64,000 bases of DNA from Lysinibacillus timonensis. GTDB taxonomy: Bacteria; Bacillota; Bacilli; Bacillales_A; Planococcaceae. Every line of letters begins with the position of its first letter. Within the stretch, counting starts at the first letter, position 1. The notes below the pieces were generated by a model that was not told the origin of the DNA, searched no databases, and was given only the letters and a program-made list of their open reading frames with translations. Position numbers and translations under genes: made by a program. The stretch lies in the NCBI RefSeq assembly GCF_900291985.1, contig NZ_LT985980.1:2000001-2064000 (forward strand). Direction: 5' to 3'. Below are positions 37,454 through 47,058 of the stretch, piece by piece.

Positions 37454-39874
37454 TTACTCTGCTTTCAATATTAATTCATACTTTTTCACTAATTCACCAT
37501 TAATATTTGTCTGATGATATCGTCCATAAACCCAATCTGAGATTTGATTATCATACCATATTGACTTCACGTGGCCACTTTGCCCTGGTGAAACTAAATG
37601 ATACGTCACAGCCAGATTACTTAAATCCGCTACAAATCTCCATGAAGCTCCATGATCAACATTCCCTTGCCCATCATCTGACGCTGCCTGAACAGTAATT
37701 CTTGATCCACCAATTGACTGTTTACTTGGATTTAGGTATGGTGCTAAAAATTCTGATGCACTACCAATTGGATGGTCAAAAGTTAATTTATTATAACTTC
37801 CCCATTTCCATTTTGATACCTTTGTTCCAAAATCCTTTTGGATATCACTTACCGTGTTTTCAAATGTATGATAGACAACTTGATCAATTCCGCCTGCTTC
37901 TGTAATCCAAATACCTGGGTTGCCTTCAAAGGCTTCGCGTAGTAATTGATCTGTTACTTGATATTTTGCTGGCATCAACTCAAGTATATCTTCTGGGATT
38001 TTTCCTGAATATAAAGTTTCTTGCATGTTTTTCATCATAAGATTAAAGACAAGAGGTGCGCCTTGATCTTTATTGTCGTACATTTCCCATTCCTCTAATA
38101 ATGTAATAATCTCTTCGTATTTACCTTCAATATCCTGTTCTTTCAAGATTGGCAATATGTGTGGCAAGAATTCTTCTGCATATAAATTCTTTTGGTCTGA
38201 TTGCATTGCTTGCATATCTTTTACAGTCAATTTACTAGGTTCTTCAGAATCCGTTTTTTGCGTATTTTCCTGAGCTAACGTTTCAACAGATTCAATCATC
38301 TCAACGATTCGCTCATAACGATATGGCGGAGCCCAACTATTTGCTATATGGTATGGATATTCTTCTCCTATTACTTCATTATTGGCAGTTGCAATATAAC
38401 CTTTTTCAGGGTTTACAACTGTTGGTAATTCCTCATAAGGGATATAACCTTCCCATCCGTAGTTTGAAGAGTCTCCAGGGACTGGTAATTCCCCTTTGCC
38501 TTCCTTACGAATTGGAATTTGACCTACGACCTTATATGCAATCGTGCCGTCTGTTGATGCAAAAACAAAGTTTTGTGCAGGAGCTTTAAAATCTTCTAAT
38601 GCAGTTTCAAACTCGTCCCAATTATTTGCTTTATTTATGTTAAAGATTGCTCTAAACTCATGTGTTGGCTCTAATGCAGTCCATTGCATTGAGAAGACAG
38701 CTGATGGTGTTTCCTCTTCGGATACATAATCGGAAATAATTGGACCATGGCGAGTTACAACTACTTCATGTTCAATTGTTTCTCCATCTTTAACTTTAAT
38801 AGGTTCACTTCGAACTTCAGCTTGTTCCCATTTGCCATCATATTTAAATTGGGTAGGGTCTTCCGGATTTGGTGTCTCAATATATAAATCTTGCACATCC
38901 GGACCAACATTTGTTACACCCCAAGCAATTGATTCGTTATGACCTAATATAATACCAGGAACACCTGCAAAGATTACGCCATTTACATTTTGCTCTGGTG
39001 ATTCTAAATGCATTTGATACCAGATAGAAGGTGTACTTAATCCTAAGTGCGGGTCATTAGCAAGTAATGGGAATCCTGTTTCCGTTTTTTCACCTGAGAT
39101 AACCCAGTTGTTACTTCCGTTAAATTCATTAGGTAGTAAATCCGGATTAAATTCTCCGGCTACTTTTACAGTTTGATTTAGATTTGCTTCAATAATTGAT
39201 GGCGCATTTTCTGGATAAGCTACAAATAATTCTTTTGCCTGTTCTTCAGAAAAGTTTTGCAATGCCCAATGATTAAAGGCTTGTACTTTCCAATTACCGC
39301 CTAAATCATATGCCATATATTTACCGATTGTTAAAGAGTCAATTGGTGTCCACTCCTCCGGTTTATATCCTAACAGAGTGAATTCGTAAGGGTATTTCCC
39401 TTCGCTAATGTAAGCATTCACACCTTCACTATACCATTGTAAAATTTGCTTTGTTTCCTCATCATAACTTTCCCATGACTTTTCTGCCGCATCTCTTAAA
39501 CTAAAAGTTCGGAATAATTTATCTGACTCTACTGCAGATTCCCCAATTACCTCAGCAAGTGTACCGCTAGCTTGTCTTCTTGCTAAATCCATTTGGAATA
39601 ATCGGTCTTGTGCTTGTACATAACCTTGCGCACGATAAAGGTCTGCATCCGTTTTAGCTAAGATATGAGGGACACCAGCTCCATCCCTAGTTACTGCAAC
39701 ATCTTCATCTAGTATCTTTACAATAGTTTGTCCTTCAATTTTTGGCAAAGAACTAGCAACATAGAAATGGATCCCTACTACAACAAGACCTCCTAATACA
39801 ATTATGATCCCAATAATCCAAATGATCCAATCTGTTATTTTCCTTGATTTTTTACTAATTGCTTGAGTTGTCAC
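37454..39874 (-). CDS. Penicillin acylase-family Ntn-hydrolase (S45), membrane-anchored
   Basis: 806 aa. An N-terminal membrane helix (about 16-39) is followed by the alpha region, a maturation site with nucleophile S254 in NGSNNWVISG, and the long beta chain (NDPHLGLSTPSIWYQ, GVPGIILGHNESIAWG, and GGSRITVQAASDDGQGNVDH near the end). Members self-cleave before the serine and hydrolyse amides such as beta-lactam side chains or acyl-homoserine lactones; the natural substrate here is unknown. The GTG at 39874 lies about 9 nt after AGAGGTG. Anchoring by an uncleaved helix differs from secreted penicillin acylases. Confidence 0.9.
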   Translation of the reverse strand: MTTQAISKKSRKITDWIIWIIGIIIVLGGLVVVGIHFYVASSLPKIEGQTIVKILDEDVAVTRDGAGVPHILAKTDADLYRAQGYVQAQDRLFQMDLARRQASGTLAEVIGESAVESDKLFRTFSLRDAAEKSWESYDEETKQILQWYSEGVNAYISEGKYPYEFTLLGYKPEEWTPIDSLTIGKYMAYDLGGNWKVQAFNHWALQNFSEEQAKELFVAYPENAPSIIEANLNQTVKVAGEFNPDLLPNEFNGSNNWVISGEKTETGFPLLANDPHLGLSTPSIWYQMHLESPEQNVNGVIFAGVPGIILGHNESIAWGVTNVGPDVQDLYIETPNPEDPTQFKYDGKWEQAEVRSEPIKVKDGETIEHEVVVTRHGPIISDYVSEEETPSAVFSMQWTALEPTHEFRAIFNINKANNWDEFETALEDFKAPAQNFVFASTDGTIAYKVVGQIPIRKEGKGELPVPGDSSNYGWEGYIPYEELPTVVNPEKGYIATANNEVIGEEYPYHIANSWAPPYRYERIVEMIESVETLAQENTQKTDSEEPSKLTVKDMQAMQSDQKNLYAEEFLPHILPILKEQDIEGKYEEIITLLEEWEMYDNKDQGAPLVFNLMMKNMQETLYSGKIPEDILELMPAKYQVTDQLLREAFEGNPGIWITEAGGIDQVVYHTFENTVSDIQKDFGTKVSKWKWGSYNKLTFDHPIGSASEFLAPYLNPSKQSIGGSRITVQAASDDGQGNVDHGASWRFVADLSNLAVTYHLVSPGQSGHVKSIWYDNQISDWVYGRYHQTNINGELVKKYELILKAE

Positions 39875-39938
39875 TCTTACATCCACCTCTCATCTGACAA
39901 AGCTTTAACCTTCTTTTTTATTCTGGTATTACTTAATT

Positions 39939-40715
39939 TCAATTCAAAATTAGCTGCTTGTTCGGCTTCATTTTTAAAAGAATTGGGCAATGATCGCTAC
40001 CATAAACCTCGGAATGAATTGAAGCTTCCTCAATATGACTTGCTAATTGATTGGATACAATAAAATAGTCTATTCTCCATCCGATATTTCTCTCTCTTAC
40101 TTTATTCATATAAGACCACCATGTATATGAATCTTTTTTATCAGGATTTAGAAACCGGAATGTATCCGTAAAACCAGATGATAGTAATTCCGACATTTTT
40201 CCACGTTCTTCATAGGTGAAGCCCGAATTACCGATATTAGACTTAACATTTTTCAAGTCTATCTCCTCATGTGCTACATTTAAATCTCCACAAAAAATAA
40301 CGGGCCTGATCTCATTTAAATCTTTAAGATACGATTGGATTTTATCTTCCCATTCTAATCTATAGGAGAGTCTTGCTAGATCTCGCTGTGAATTAGGTGT
40401 ATAGACATTCACTAGGTAAAAACCATCGTATTCTAATGTGATGATTCTTCCTTCTGATTCACTTAGTTCTTCACCTATACCATATTTTACATTATTCGGC
40501 TTATGTTTTGTAAAAATTGCAGTCCCCGAATAACCTTTTTTCTCTGCATAATTCCAAAATTGATGATAGCCGTCTAACTCAAGCAGTACTTGACCTTCTT
40601 GACATTTAGTCTCTTGGATACAGAAAAAATCAGCTCTCATTTCATTAAAATAGTCCATAAATCCCTTTGTTAAGCATGCGCGTATACCATTCACATTCCA
40701 TGAAATAAATTTCAT
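39939..40715 (-). CDS. exoA: Exodeoxyribonuclease III (AP endonuclease ExoA)
   Basis: 258 aa exonuclease III-family enzyme: ISWNVNGIRA, IQETKCQEGQV (metal glutamate), VNVYTPNSQ, CGDLNVAHEEIDL and GSDHCPILL at the end supply the active-site residues. It repairs abasic sites in DNA. AAGGAG precedes the ATG. It lies 64 nt upstream of the acylase gene. Confidence 0.96.
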   Translation of the reverse strand: MKFISWNVNGIRACLTKGFMDYFNEMRADFFCIQETKCQEGQVLLELDGYHQFWNYAEKKGYSGTAIFTKHKPNNVKYGIGEELSESEGRIITLEYDGFYLVNVYTPNSQRDLARLSYRLEWEDKIQSYLKDLNEIRPVIFCGDLNVAHEEIDLKNVKSNIGNSGFTYEERGKMSELLSSGFTDTFRFLNPDKKDSYTWWSYMNKVRERNIGWRIDYFIVSNQLASHIEEASIHSEVYGSDHCPILLKMKPNKQLILN

Positions 40716-40757
40716 TTTGTACTCCTTATGTATGCTATTTGTTTAAACTAAAAATTA

Positions 40758-40790
40758 AAGCGCCTTCGCTTTACACGATAGGCGCTTATT
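40758..40790 (-). terminator. Terminator after murB
   Basis: AAGCGCCT-N14-AGGCGCTT followed by TAATTTTT on the minus strand. Confidence 0.75.
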
Positions 40791-40798
40791 TACTTATC

Positions 40799-41713
40799 TT
40801 AATCTTCTCCAACTATTTTTACTTCAAGTTCTAATTCAACACCGAACTTATCTTTTACAACACTTTGGACCATTTTAATTGTACTGATATAGTCCGAAGC
40901 TGTTGCATCACCTTTATTGATAATGAAACCAGCATGTTTTGTAGATACCTCGGCTCCTCCAACCCCTTTACCTTGTAAGCCACTATCTTGAATTAATTTT
41001 CCCGCAAAATAACCTGGAGGTCTTTTAAACACACTACCTGCTGATGGAAACTCGAGAGGTTGTTTGGATTCACGTTTAAACGTTAAATCTGCGATCTTTT
41101 CATCAATTTCTTCCTTGTCCCCTACTTCTAATTGGAATAAGGATGATAATACATAATAACCTTCTTGAGCAATGATACTATGTCTATATTTTAAATCTAG
41201 TTCATCTTTAGATAGTACTATTCGTTTCCCTTCTTTTGTTAGTACGGTGGAAGAAATGATAATATCTTTAATCTCCCCTCCATAAGCACCTGCGTTCATA
41301 GCCATTGCTCCTCCAACTGAACCAGGTATACCGCATGCGAACTCAAAGCCTGTTAAACTTTCTTTTGCGGCAAGTTTGGAAACATCTTTAATTAAAGCTC
41401 CGCTCTGTGCATATATTTGAGTGCCATTAACACGTATCTCGTTTAATTTAGTGAATGTAACGACAATACCCCGAACACCTCCGTCCCGAACAACCATATT
41501 CGATCCATTGCCAAGCATTAATAACGGCACACGTTGATCATATGCATACTTGACTACTGCAGCTGCTTCTTCCTCGGTTTCAGGTAGTACAAACACATCT
41601 GCTACACCGCCAAGTTTCGTCATTGTGTATTCCTTTAGCAATACATTTGTTTTAATATTATTTGGATTTATTAACTGAGCTAAGTCGTCTGCCCATTTTT
41701 GTATAGTCATCAT
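40799..41713 (-). CDS. murB: UDP-N-acetylenolpyruvoylglucosamine reductase
   Basis: 304 aa type II MurB. FAD-binding parts are LLMLGNGSNMVVRDGG and GIPGSVGGAMAMNAGAYGGEI; the active site has YRHSI and PSAGSVFKRPPGYFAGKLIQ with the serine. It completes UDP-MurNAc synthesis in the cytoplasm. Confidence 0.97.
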   Translation of the reverse strand: MMTIQKWADDLAQLINPNNIKTNVLLKEYTMTKLGGVADVFVLPETEEEAAAVVKYAYDQRVPLLMLGNGSNMVVRDGGVRGIVVTFTKLNEIRVNGTQIYAQSGALIKDVSKLAAKESLTGFEFACGIPGSVGGAMAMNAGAYGGEIKDIIISSTVLTKEGKRIVLSKDELDLKYRHSIIAQEGYYVLSSLFQLEVGDKEEIDEKIADLTFKRESKQPLEFPSAGSVFKRPPGYFAGKLIQDSGLQGKGVGGAEVSTKHAGFIINKGDATASDYISTIKMVQSVVKDKFGVELELEVKIVGED

Positions 41714-41788
41714 ATTAAAATCCTTTCTTACAGTACGTACAAACCTAGTATGTGTAATCGAAAGCCTTTTGGCAAGTGGCTATACACC

Positions 41789-42097
41789 TTAATTTATCCA
41801 TTCTTTTGACCATTTTTCGACCTCACGTATTGCCCCTTCTAGCGCTCGACCTTTGTCTGTTAATGAATATTCAACTCTTACCGGAACCTCAGAGTAGACT
41901 TTTCTTTGCACGATTGCTTCTTTTTCTAATTCCTTTAGGCGCTCCGATAATAATCTTCCACTTATAGGAAGAGAAGATTCAATTTCATTAAACCTTTGTG
42001 GTCCTTCTAGTAATTGATACAATATTAATGTCGTCCATCTTTTCCCAAGTAATTCCATTGCCTTAGTTAAACGAGGACATAAGCAAGTTTCCTTCAT
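41789..42097 (-). CDS. HxlR/DUF24 family winged-helix regulator
   Basis: 102 aa. LLGKRWTTLILYQLLEGPQRFNEIE...GRLLSERLKELEKEAIVQRK is the typical HxlR winged helix. Cysteines C5 and C7 (CLCPRL) near the N-terminus are where YodB- and HypR-type members sense disulfide or quinone stress, so redox sensing is plausible. A perfect 17-bp palindrome lies about 85 nt upstream. The nearest candidate target besides itself is the DsbA-like gene. Confidence 0.9.
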   Translation of the reverse strand: MKETCLCPRLTKAMELLGKRWTTLILYQLLEGPQRFNEIESSLPISGRLLSERLKELEKEAIVQRKVYSEVPVRVEYSLTDKGRALEGAIREVEKWSKEWIN

Positions 42098-42179
42098 AAG
42101 ATTTACACCTCTACCTTTAAATGTATCTCTATTTCATTTCTCAATATCACTATTACAATTAGTGTACCGTTTTATACTT

Positions 42180-42196
42180 AGTTACGAAAAGTAACT
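42180..42196 (-). promoter_or_regulatory. Palindromic operator candidate of the HxlR regulator
   Basis: AGTTAC-GAAAA-GTAACT is a perfect 6-bp inverted repeat just downstream of the TATAAT at 42205-42210 that could drive the hxlR gene, as expected for autorepression. Confidence 0.55.
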
Positions 42197-42497
42197 TTTG
42201 TACAATTATAACACATTTATTTTTCCATTAATGACTCGATATAAGAGAAAATAGTGGTTATAGTGAGCTAACATAAAAATACATTTTTCGAACCATGTTA
42301 GGAGTACAACTCTACCAAATCAAGGTTAGTTTGAGCAAATGTATAGAGGCTTACTGCTATGGTTAGCGCAAAATTCGACGGATACATACAATTTATGACT
42401 CTTTTAAAATTTTATTCAATCTGTCTGGACTATAATACATTCCACGATATTATAATTTAGTATACTGACGAACACCCATTTACGATACAAAAAAATA

Positions 42498-42534
42498 AAA
42501 AACCTCTTGAGTATTTTAATTTTCAAGAGGTTTC
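42498..42534 (-). terminator. Terminator after the DsbA-like gene
   Basis: AAACCTCTTGA/TCAAGAGGTTT (11 bp) with a 12-nt loop, then TTTATTTTTTT on the minus strand. Confidence 0.85.
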
Positions 42535-42541
42535 AAAATAA

Positions 42542-43246
42542 TTAAATATCACATTGGTCGTCAGTACACGCAGCACCTTGGTTACCGACCATTTTCAACT
42601 TTGGTTTTAAACCAGCCTCGCTTGCAACTTTTTCAATTGTCTTCTCAAAAAGCGGTTGCGGCTGTGCTCCTGATATTCCGTATTTATTGTCAAATACGAA
42701 GAATGGTACTCCCCGTACCCCTAGTTCCTGAGCCGCCATAATATCTTGGTCAACTTCATTTTTAAATTGATTCCCATTAATTATCACCGTTGCTTCGTCT
42801 GTGTCTAATCCAACTTCTTCTACAAGTTTTAATAACACATCTTGTTTGCCAATTGCTTCACCTTCAAGGAAATATGCACTTAATAAACGTTCACTCAATT
42901 CAGGTCCTTTACCTTTTGTATCAGCCCATTTCGCTAATCGGTGGGCTGCTACCGTGTTTGCAGTCTTCATGTTTCCAAAGTCATACTCTAACCCCACTTC
43001 TTTAGCACGAATCGCTACGTTATTTGTCATCTTCTTCGCTTCTTCTTCAGACACTCTATATTTTTTGGCTAATGAAGTAATAACAGGTTCTTCTGCGTCA
43101 ATTGGTGTGGAGGGATCTAATAGATAACTCTTATATTCAACTTCAATTTGTCCTTCATATCCTGAGTCTTTAATTGCCTTTTCGAGCTGGCGCTTACCTA
43201 TATAACAAAATGGACAAACATAATCTGACCATACTTCTACTTTCAT
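42542..43246 (-). CDS. DsbA family oxidoreductase, FrnE type
   Basis: 234 aa thioredoxin-fold protein with the CPFC active site (residues 11-14) at the end of the first strand, a helical insertion, and GVRGVPFFVFD with the cis-proline. A C-terminal CTDDQC tail adds a second cysteine pair, also seen in FrnE proteins, where it is linked to redox sensing. It is cytoplasmic (no signal peptide). The GC-poor flank upstream separates it from the divergent FAD/Rieske gene. Confidence 0.9.
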   Translation of the reverse strand: MKVEVWSDYVCPFCYIGKRQLEKAIKDSGYEGQIEVEYKSYLLDPSTPIDAEEPVITSLAKKYRVSEEEAKKMTNNVAIRAKEVGLEYDFGNMKTANTVAAHRLAKWADTKGKGPELSERLLSAYFLEGEAIGKQDVLLKLVEEVGLDTDEATVIINGNQFKNEVDQDIMAAQELGVRGVPFFVFDNKYGISGAQPQPLFEKTIEKVASEAGLKPKLKMVGNQGAACTDDQCDI

Positions 43247-43368
43247 CGTCTTTTCCCCCTTTTCTCCATTCTACGAATCAGCAAACGCTAGTTCAATAAA
43301 ACTGCTCATTGAATAATGTTTTAAAGAACTTCCAATACTTCTAAAAAAAGAATATATTGGAGGCACTT

Positions 43369-44748
43369 ATGCAAAATTCACTTTGGCTTGATGGTATTGA
43401 AAATTTATCATTAAACAAGCTTTCAACATCTATGAATTGCGATGTTTGTATTGTTGGTGGGGGGCTTACTGGAATCTATACTGCATACTTACTAGCTAAA
43501 AAAGGAGTTAATGTTGTTCTACTAGAAGGGAATAGTTCAGTCGGAATTGCCACTACTGGACATTCTACAGGGAAATTAACACCCCAGCACGATGCGGTGT
43601 TTTATAAATTACTCAATTCGTTTACAAAAGAGCAAACACGTACTTATTATGATGCGAACCAAAATGCTATTGAATCGGCGTTACAAAATGCAAATGTTGA
43701 TATCTATCAAAGGGCTGACTCCTATTTATATGCAACGACCGACCAAGGGAAGGAAACACTGAAATCTGAAATTGAAGCATATAAAACCTTAAGTTTACCA
43801 GGTTATGAAACAACTGAAACTGAATTACCCTTCGATATCCTTTCGGGTATTAAGATCGAAAATACATCTCAAATCCATCCGACCAAATTTGCATACCACT
43901 ACGCTAAGCTTGCCATTAAAGAAGGAGCAAACTTCTATGTCAACACACGTGTAACAAAGGTTGAAATTGATAAAAATTGCGTCTATACCGAGGATGAATT
44001 TGAAGTCACATACAACCATTTAGTACTAGCTACACACTATCCAATTGAAGCAATTAAGGGGCTGCAAGTCGCAAAACTATCTATTGAGCGCTCTTATTTA
44101 ACTGCAACAAAAACAAACGAACTACTAAAAGGCCAATATTTATCAGTGGATACACCATCTAGAACAATTCGAACTGCACTAATTAATAATCAGCCCTACT
44201 TTATATACGGTGGCAGTTCACATAAAGCTGGTACGGTTGAAGATACTCAAAGTTATTATGAAACATTACAAAACGAGGTTGTTTATAAATTCGATCTATC
44301 AAAACCAGAATATCTATGGAGTGCACAAGACCCTGATACTGCTGATTCTGTCCCTTATATTGGGCAAATCTCAACCGATACCCCAAATATTTATATAGCA
44401 ACAGGCTATAGAAAATGGGGGTTATCAAATTCTCTTGTTGCTGGAGAAATAATATCCAGCTCAATTTCAAAAGAGCAACATCCTGCTTCAGAAATTTATA
44501 GCCCTACAAGGAATAAATTCGGACTTACATTTTTAAGGATGCTAAACTTAATCGGCTTTACAGTTGTAAATTTAGCGGATGGATATTTAACACGTATGGA
44601 AGCACCTAAATGTACTCACCTAGGTTGTAAAACTAAATGGAATGATGGGGATGAAACATGGGATTGCCCATGCCATGGTTCCCGTTTTGATAAATTTGGG
44701 AATGTGATTGAAGGGCCTGCAGTTTACCCTTTAGATTTAAAGCTTTGA
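43369..44748 (+). CDS. FAD-dependent oxidoreductase fused to a Rieske [2Fe-2S] domain
   Basis: 459 aa. N-terminal DAO-type FAD domain ([20 protein letters not shown] dinucleotide fold; [13 protein letters not shown]) and C-terminal Rieske domain with CTHLGC and CPCHGSRFD as the cluster ligands. This is the B. subtilis YhfW layout; the substrate is unknown. GGAGG before the ATG at 43369 sets the start. It diverges from the DsbA-like gene, so both may be redox-related. Confidence 0.92.
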   Translation: MQNSLWLDGIENLSLNKLSTSMNCDVCIVGGGLTGIYTAYLLAKKGVNVVLLEGNSSVGIATTGHSTGKLTPQHDAVFYKLLNSFTKEQTRTYYDANQNAIESALQNANVDIYQRADSYLYATTDQGKETLKSEIEAYKTLSLPGYETTETELPFDILSGIKIENTSQIHPTKFAYHYAKLAIKEGANFYVNTRVTKVEIDKNCVYTEDEFEVTYNHLVLATHYPIEAIKGLQVAKLSIERSYLTATKTNELLKGQYLSVDTPSRTIRTALINNQPYFIYGGSSHKAGTVEDTQSYYETLQNEVVYKFDLSKPEYLWSAQDPDTADSVPYIGQISTDTPNIYIATGYRKWGLSNSLVAGEIISSSISKEQHPASEIYSPTRNKFGLTFLRMLNLIGFTVVNLADGYLTRMEAPKCTHLGCKTKWNDGDETWDCPCHGSRFDKFGNVIEGPAVYPLDLKL

Positions 44749-44779
44749 GCTAATTATAATAAAGATTTATATAAAAAAT

Positions 44780-44811
44780 AAGAGGAACCCGATTCTAACT
44801 GGGTTCCTCTT
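44780..44811. terminator. Bidirectional terminator between the Rieske gene and ppaC
   Basis: AAGAGGAACCC-N10-GGGTTCCTCTT (11 bp) between convergent genes. Confidence 0.9.
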
Positions 44812-44816
44812 TGACT

Positions 44817-45743
44817 TTATTTTAATGCGTCTGTAAGAACTGGTACGACTTGCTTTTTACGAGATACTACTCCTGGTAGCTCAATAACGTTATCTGCTAA
44901 TTCTTTACTAAATGCTTTTGCAGCATCTTCAGAAGCATTACCCGCTAGAACAGCTACAGAGTCGTTATTTAAGATATCAGTAACAATAAAGAAATATAAG
45001 TTTAACCCATTTGCTTCTATACTCTTATTTAGAAGACTCACAAGCTCGCCTTTGCGGCCCAATACATCATTTACATCTACTGCATTTACCTGTGCGATAA
45101 TCGATTTCACTGTACCAAAAGTAAATTCTTTCGCATCTAAAGATAATAAGTCCTCTAAAGCTTTATCTGATAGGTCTGCCCCTGCTTTAAGCATCGCTAG
45201 ACCATATTCTTCTGCATTAACCCCTGCAATTTCAGCAAGTTCTTTACCTGCTTGAACGTCAGCTTCTGTACATGTTGGAGATTTAAATAACAAAGTATCA
45301 GAAACAATTGCGGACAACATTAACCCTGCAATATTTGCTGGAATATCCACATTAGTCTCTTTGAATATTTTGTTTAGAATTGTAGCTGTACATCCTACAG
45401 GCTCCGCACGGAAGTATAATGGGTCTGATGTTTCAAAATTTGCAATTCTATGATGATCAATTACTTCAATCACTTTCACATTTTCAATGCCATTTGCAGA
45501 TTGTTGGCGTTCATTATGGTCCACTAAAATAACTTGCTCTGTTTCAGTTGAAACATTATCAATTAATCTTGGTGAATCAAATCCAAATTTGTCTAAAGCG
45601 AATTTCGTTTCGTTATTAATTTCACCTAATCTTACCGCTTCTGCTTCTATTCCCAGTTGTTGTTTTAAATATGCATAAACTAGGGCAGATGTAATTGTAT
45701 CTGTATCTGGGTTTTTATGTCCGAAAACTAATACCTTACTCAT
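44817..45743 (-). CDS. ppaC: Manganese-dependent inorganic pyrophosphatase
   Basis: 308 aa family II pyrophosphatase (DHH family). Metal ligands are in [11 protein letters not shown] (H9, D13, D15), VDHNE and [10 protein letters not shown]; the C-terminal substrate-binding end has [10 protein letters not shown]. It splits pyrophosphate in the cytoplasm. GGAGG 12 nt before the ATG at 45743 sets the start. Confidence 0.96.
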   Translation of the reverse strand: MSKVLVFGHKNPDTDTITSALVYAYLKQQLGIEAEAVRLGEINNETKFALDKFGFDSPRLIDNVSTETEQVILVDHNERQQSANGIENVKVIEVIDHHRIANFETSDPLYFRAEPVGCTATILNKIFKETNVDIPANIAGLMLSAIVSDTLLFKSPTCTEADVQAGKELAEIAGVNAEEYGLAMLKAGADLSDKALEDLLSLDAKEFTFGTVKSIIAQVNAVDVNDVLGRKGELVSLLNKSIEANGLNLYFFIVTDILNNDSVAVLAGNASEDAAKAFSKELADNVIELPGVVSRKKQVVPVLTDALK

Positions 45744-45893
45744 GAGTTTCAAGTGCCTCCTATATTGTTCAATATTCGCATTTATTTTATCACAGATAAG
45801 AGTAACAAGGTATTAAGATGTCATTACAGACACAATATTCCATCTCCTTCTAAAAAAGCAATACCGATGAAGCCCGAAGCTTGATCGATCTAC

Positions 45894-45934
45894 AAAAAAA
45901 GCGCATTCGATAATTACTATCGTAATTATCGAAT
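45894..45934 (-). terminator. Terminator after the RpiR gene
   Basis: ATTCGATAATTAC-N4-GTAATTATCGAAT (13 bp), then GCGCTTTTTTT on the minus strand. Confidence 0.85.
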
Positions 45935-45953
45935 ACACAATTCATTTTGTTCA

Positions 45954-46787
45954 TTAGTATGTAAAGTTGCTTTCAATCTGAGCATTCGACTTTTGAAAAG
46001 AGATATATTGTCTCTTATTTTGAGAAATCATACCTTCAATTAGCGCATTTATTAACGAACACAGGGCTGTTGATGTTTCAAGCACACTTTGCTTTTGTAC
46101 ATTTGTGGTAAACATTGAATCTGCATAATCGCGGATAGGTGATAATGTTGAATTTGTTAATGCAATAATTTTTGAGTTTTTGCTTTTTGCAAGTTTTGCA
46201 AATGTGACTACATCGTCCAACGTATGGTCTACAGCTATGATAACTAAAGTAGATCTACTATCCATATTGCTTAATTGTTGAACTATATCTTCCATATCAT
46301 GTTGTATTTGATTTACGTGATTACGCCAATTTTTTAAGGTACTTGTCATAAAACTCGCGGCTGACGTTGATTGTCTAAACCCAAGAATATAAACGAATTG
46401 CGATTCATGTAACCATTGTGTTGAAAGGTCAAATTGCTCGGAATCGATCAACTCAATTGTATTTAAAATGCTTGTTACATCACGATTCATCATTTCGTTA
46501 ACAAAATTAGGTTGCCTTTTGGTAATAACACTCTTCTGTTTTTTCGAAGAGCCATCCGCTTTCAATAACTCTTTTTTCAATTCCTCTTGTAGCTCATTAA
46601 ATCCAGATAACTCCATTGCGTAACAAAAGCGAATTACAGTTGATTCACTTACACCGATAAGCTGTCCAACTTCGGAAGCTATATGAGTTGCTACTATATT
46701 TGGATTTTCGACTACAAATTGAGCTACTTTACGTTGCCCTCTTGATAATTGAATAAAGCGTTTTTTTATTTCATCCGTAATATACAT
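45954..46787 (-). CDS. MurR/RpiR family regulator with SIS domain
   Basis: 277 aa. N-terminal RpiR helix-turn-helix (QRKVAQFVVENPNIVATHIA, GVSESTVIRFCYAMELSGFN) and a C-terminal SIS sugar-phosphate domain (YILGFRQSTSAASFM, STLVIIAVDHTLDDVVTFAK). Such proteins respond to phosphorylated sugars, but no sugar gene is adjacent; the neighbours are ppaC and niaP. A TGATAAT-N6-ATTATCA repeat lies 40 nt upstream of its start. Confidence 0.9.
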   Translation of the reverse strand: MYITDEIKKRFIQLSRGQRKVAQFVVENPNIVATHIASEVGQLIGVSESTVIRFCYAMELSGFNELQEELKKELLKADGSSKKQKSVITKRQPNFVNEMMNRDVTSILNTIELIDSEQFDLSTQWLHESQFVYILGFRQSTSAASFMTSTLKNWRNHVNQIQHDMEDIVQQLSNMDSRSTLVIIAVDHTLDDVVTFAKLAKSKNSKIIALTNSTLSPIRDYADSMFTTNVQKQSVLETSTALCSLINALIEGMISQNKRQYISFQKSNAQIESNFTY

Positions 46788-46827
46788 TTAAGCTTCCTAC
46801 CTCCCTCAGCTATGTCAATTGTATTAA

Positions 46828-46847
46828 TTTGATAATTGAAAGATTAT
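46828..46847 (-). promoter_or_regulatory. Inverted repeat upstream of the RpiR gene
   Basis: TGATAAT-TGAAAG-ATTATCA is a perfect 7-bp inverted repeat in the promoter region, a candidate autoregulatory site. It shares half-sites with Fur boxes, but the 6-nt spacing does not fit Fur. Confidence 0.45.
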
Positions 46848-47013
46848 CATTAATAAAAATTAAATACAATAAGTTTTCTGAAAAAACTTTCGCAAACTAA
46901 AGTGCAAAAGACAAAATTTCGACATAAAAAGAACGATTTAATCTCAAAATTATATGATATGGTGAAATTTGTATGTTTAAAACATTTAACTAAAGTACTT
47001 TTTTCAATAGATA

Positions 47014-47054
47014 AAAACAGCCTTAAAGCGCACACACGCTTTAAAGCTGTTTTT
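47014..47054. terminator. Terminator after niaP
   Basis: AACAGC and TTAAAGCG pair with CGCTTTAA and GCTGTT around a short loop; T runs on both sides. Confidence 0.85.
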
Positions 47055-47058
47055 CAAA

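Larger units (their letters stand above)
42098..42541 (-). other. Intergenic region with operator and terminator
   Basis: No gene seen in about 440 bp. It holds the HxlR-type palindrome at 42180-42196, a TATAAT box on the minus strand at 42210-42205, about 250 bp of featureless AT-rich DNA and the terminator of the DsbA-like gene at 42498-42534. Confidence 0.6.
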
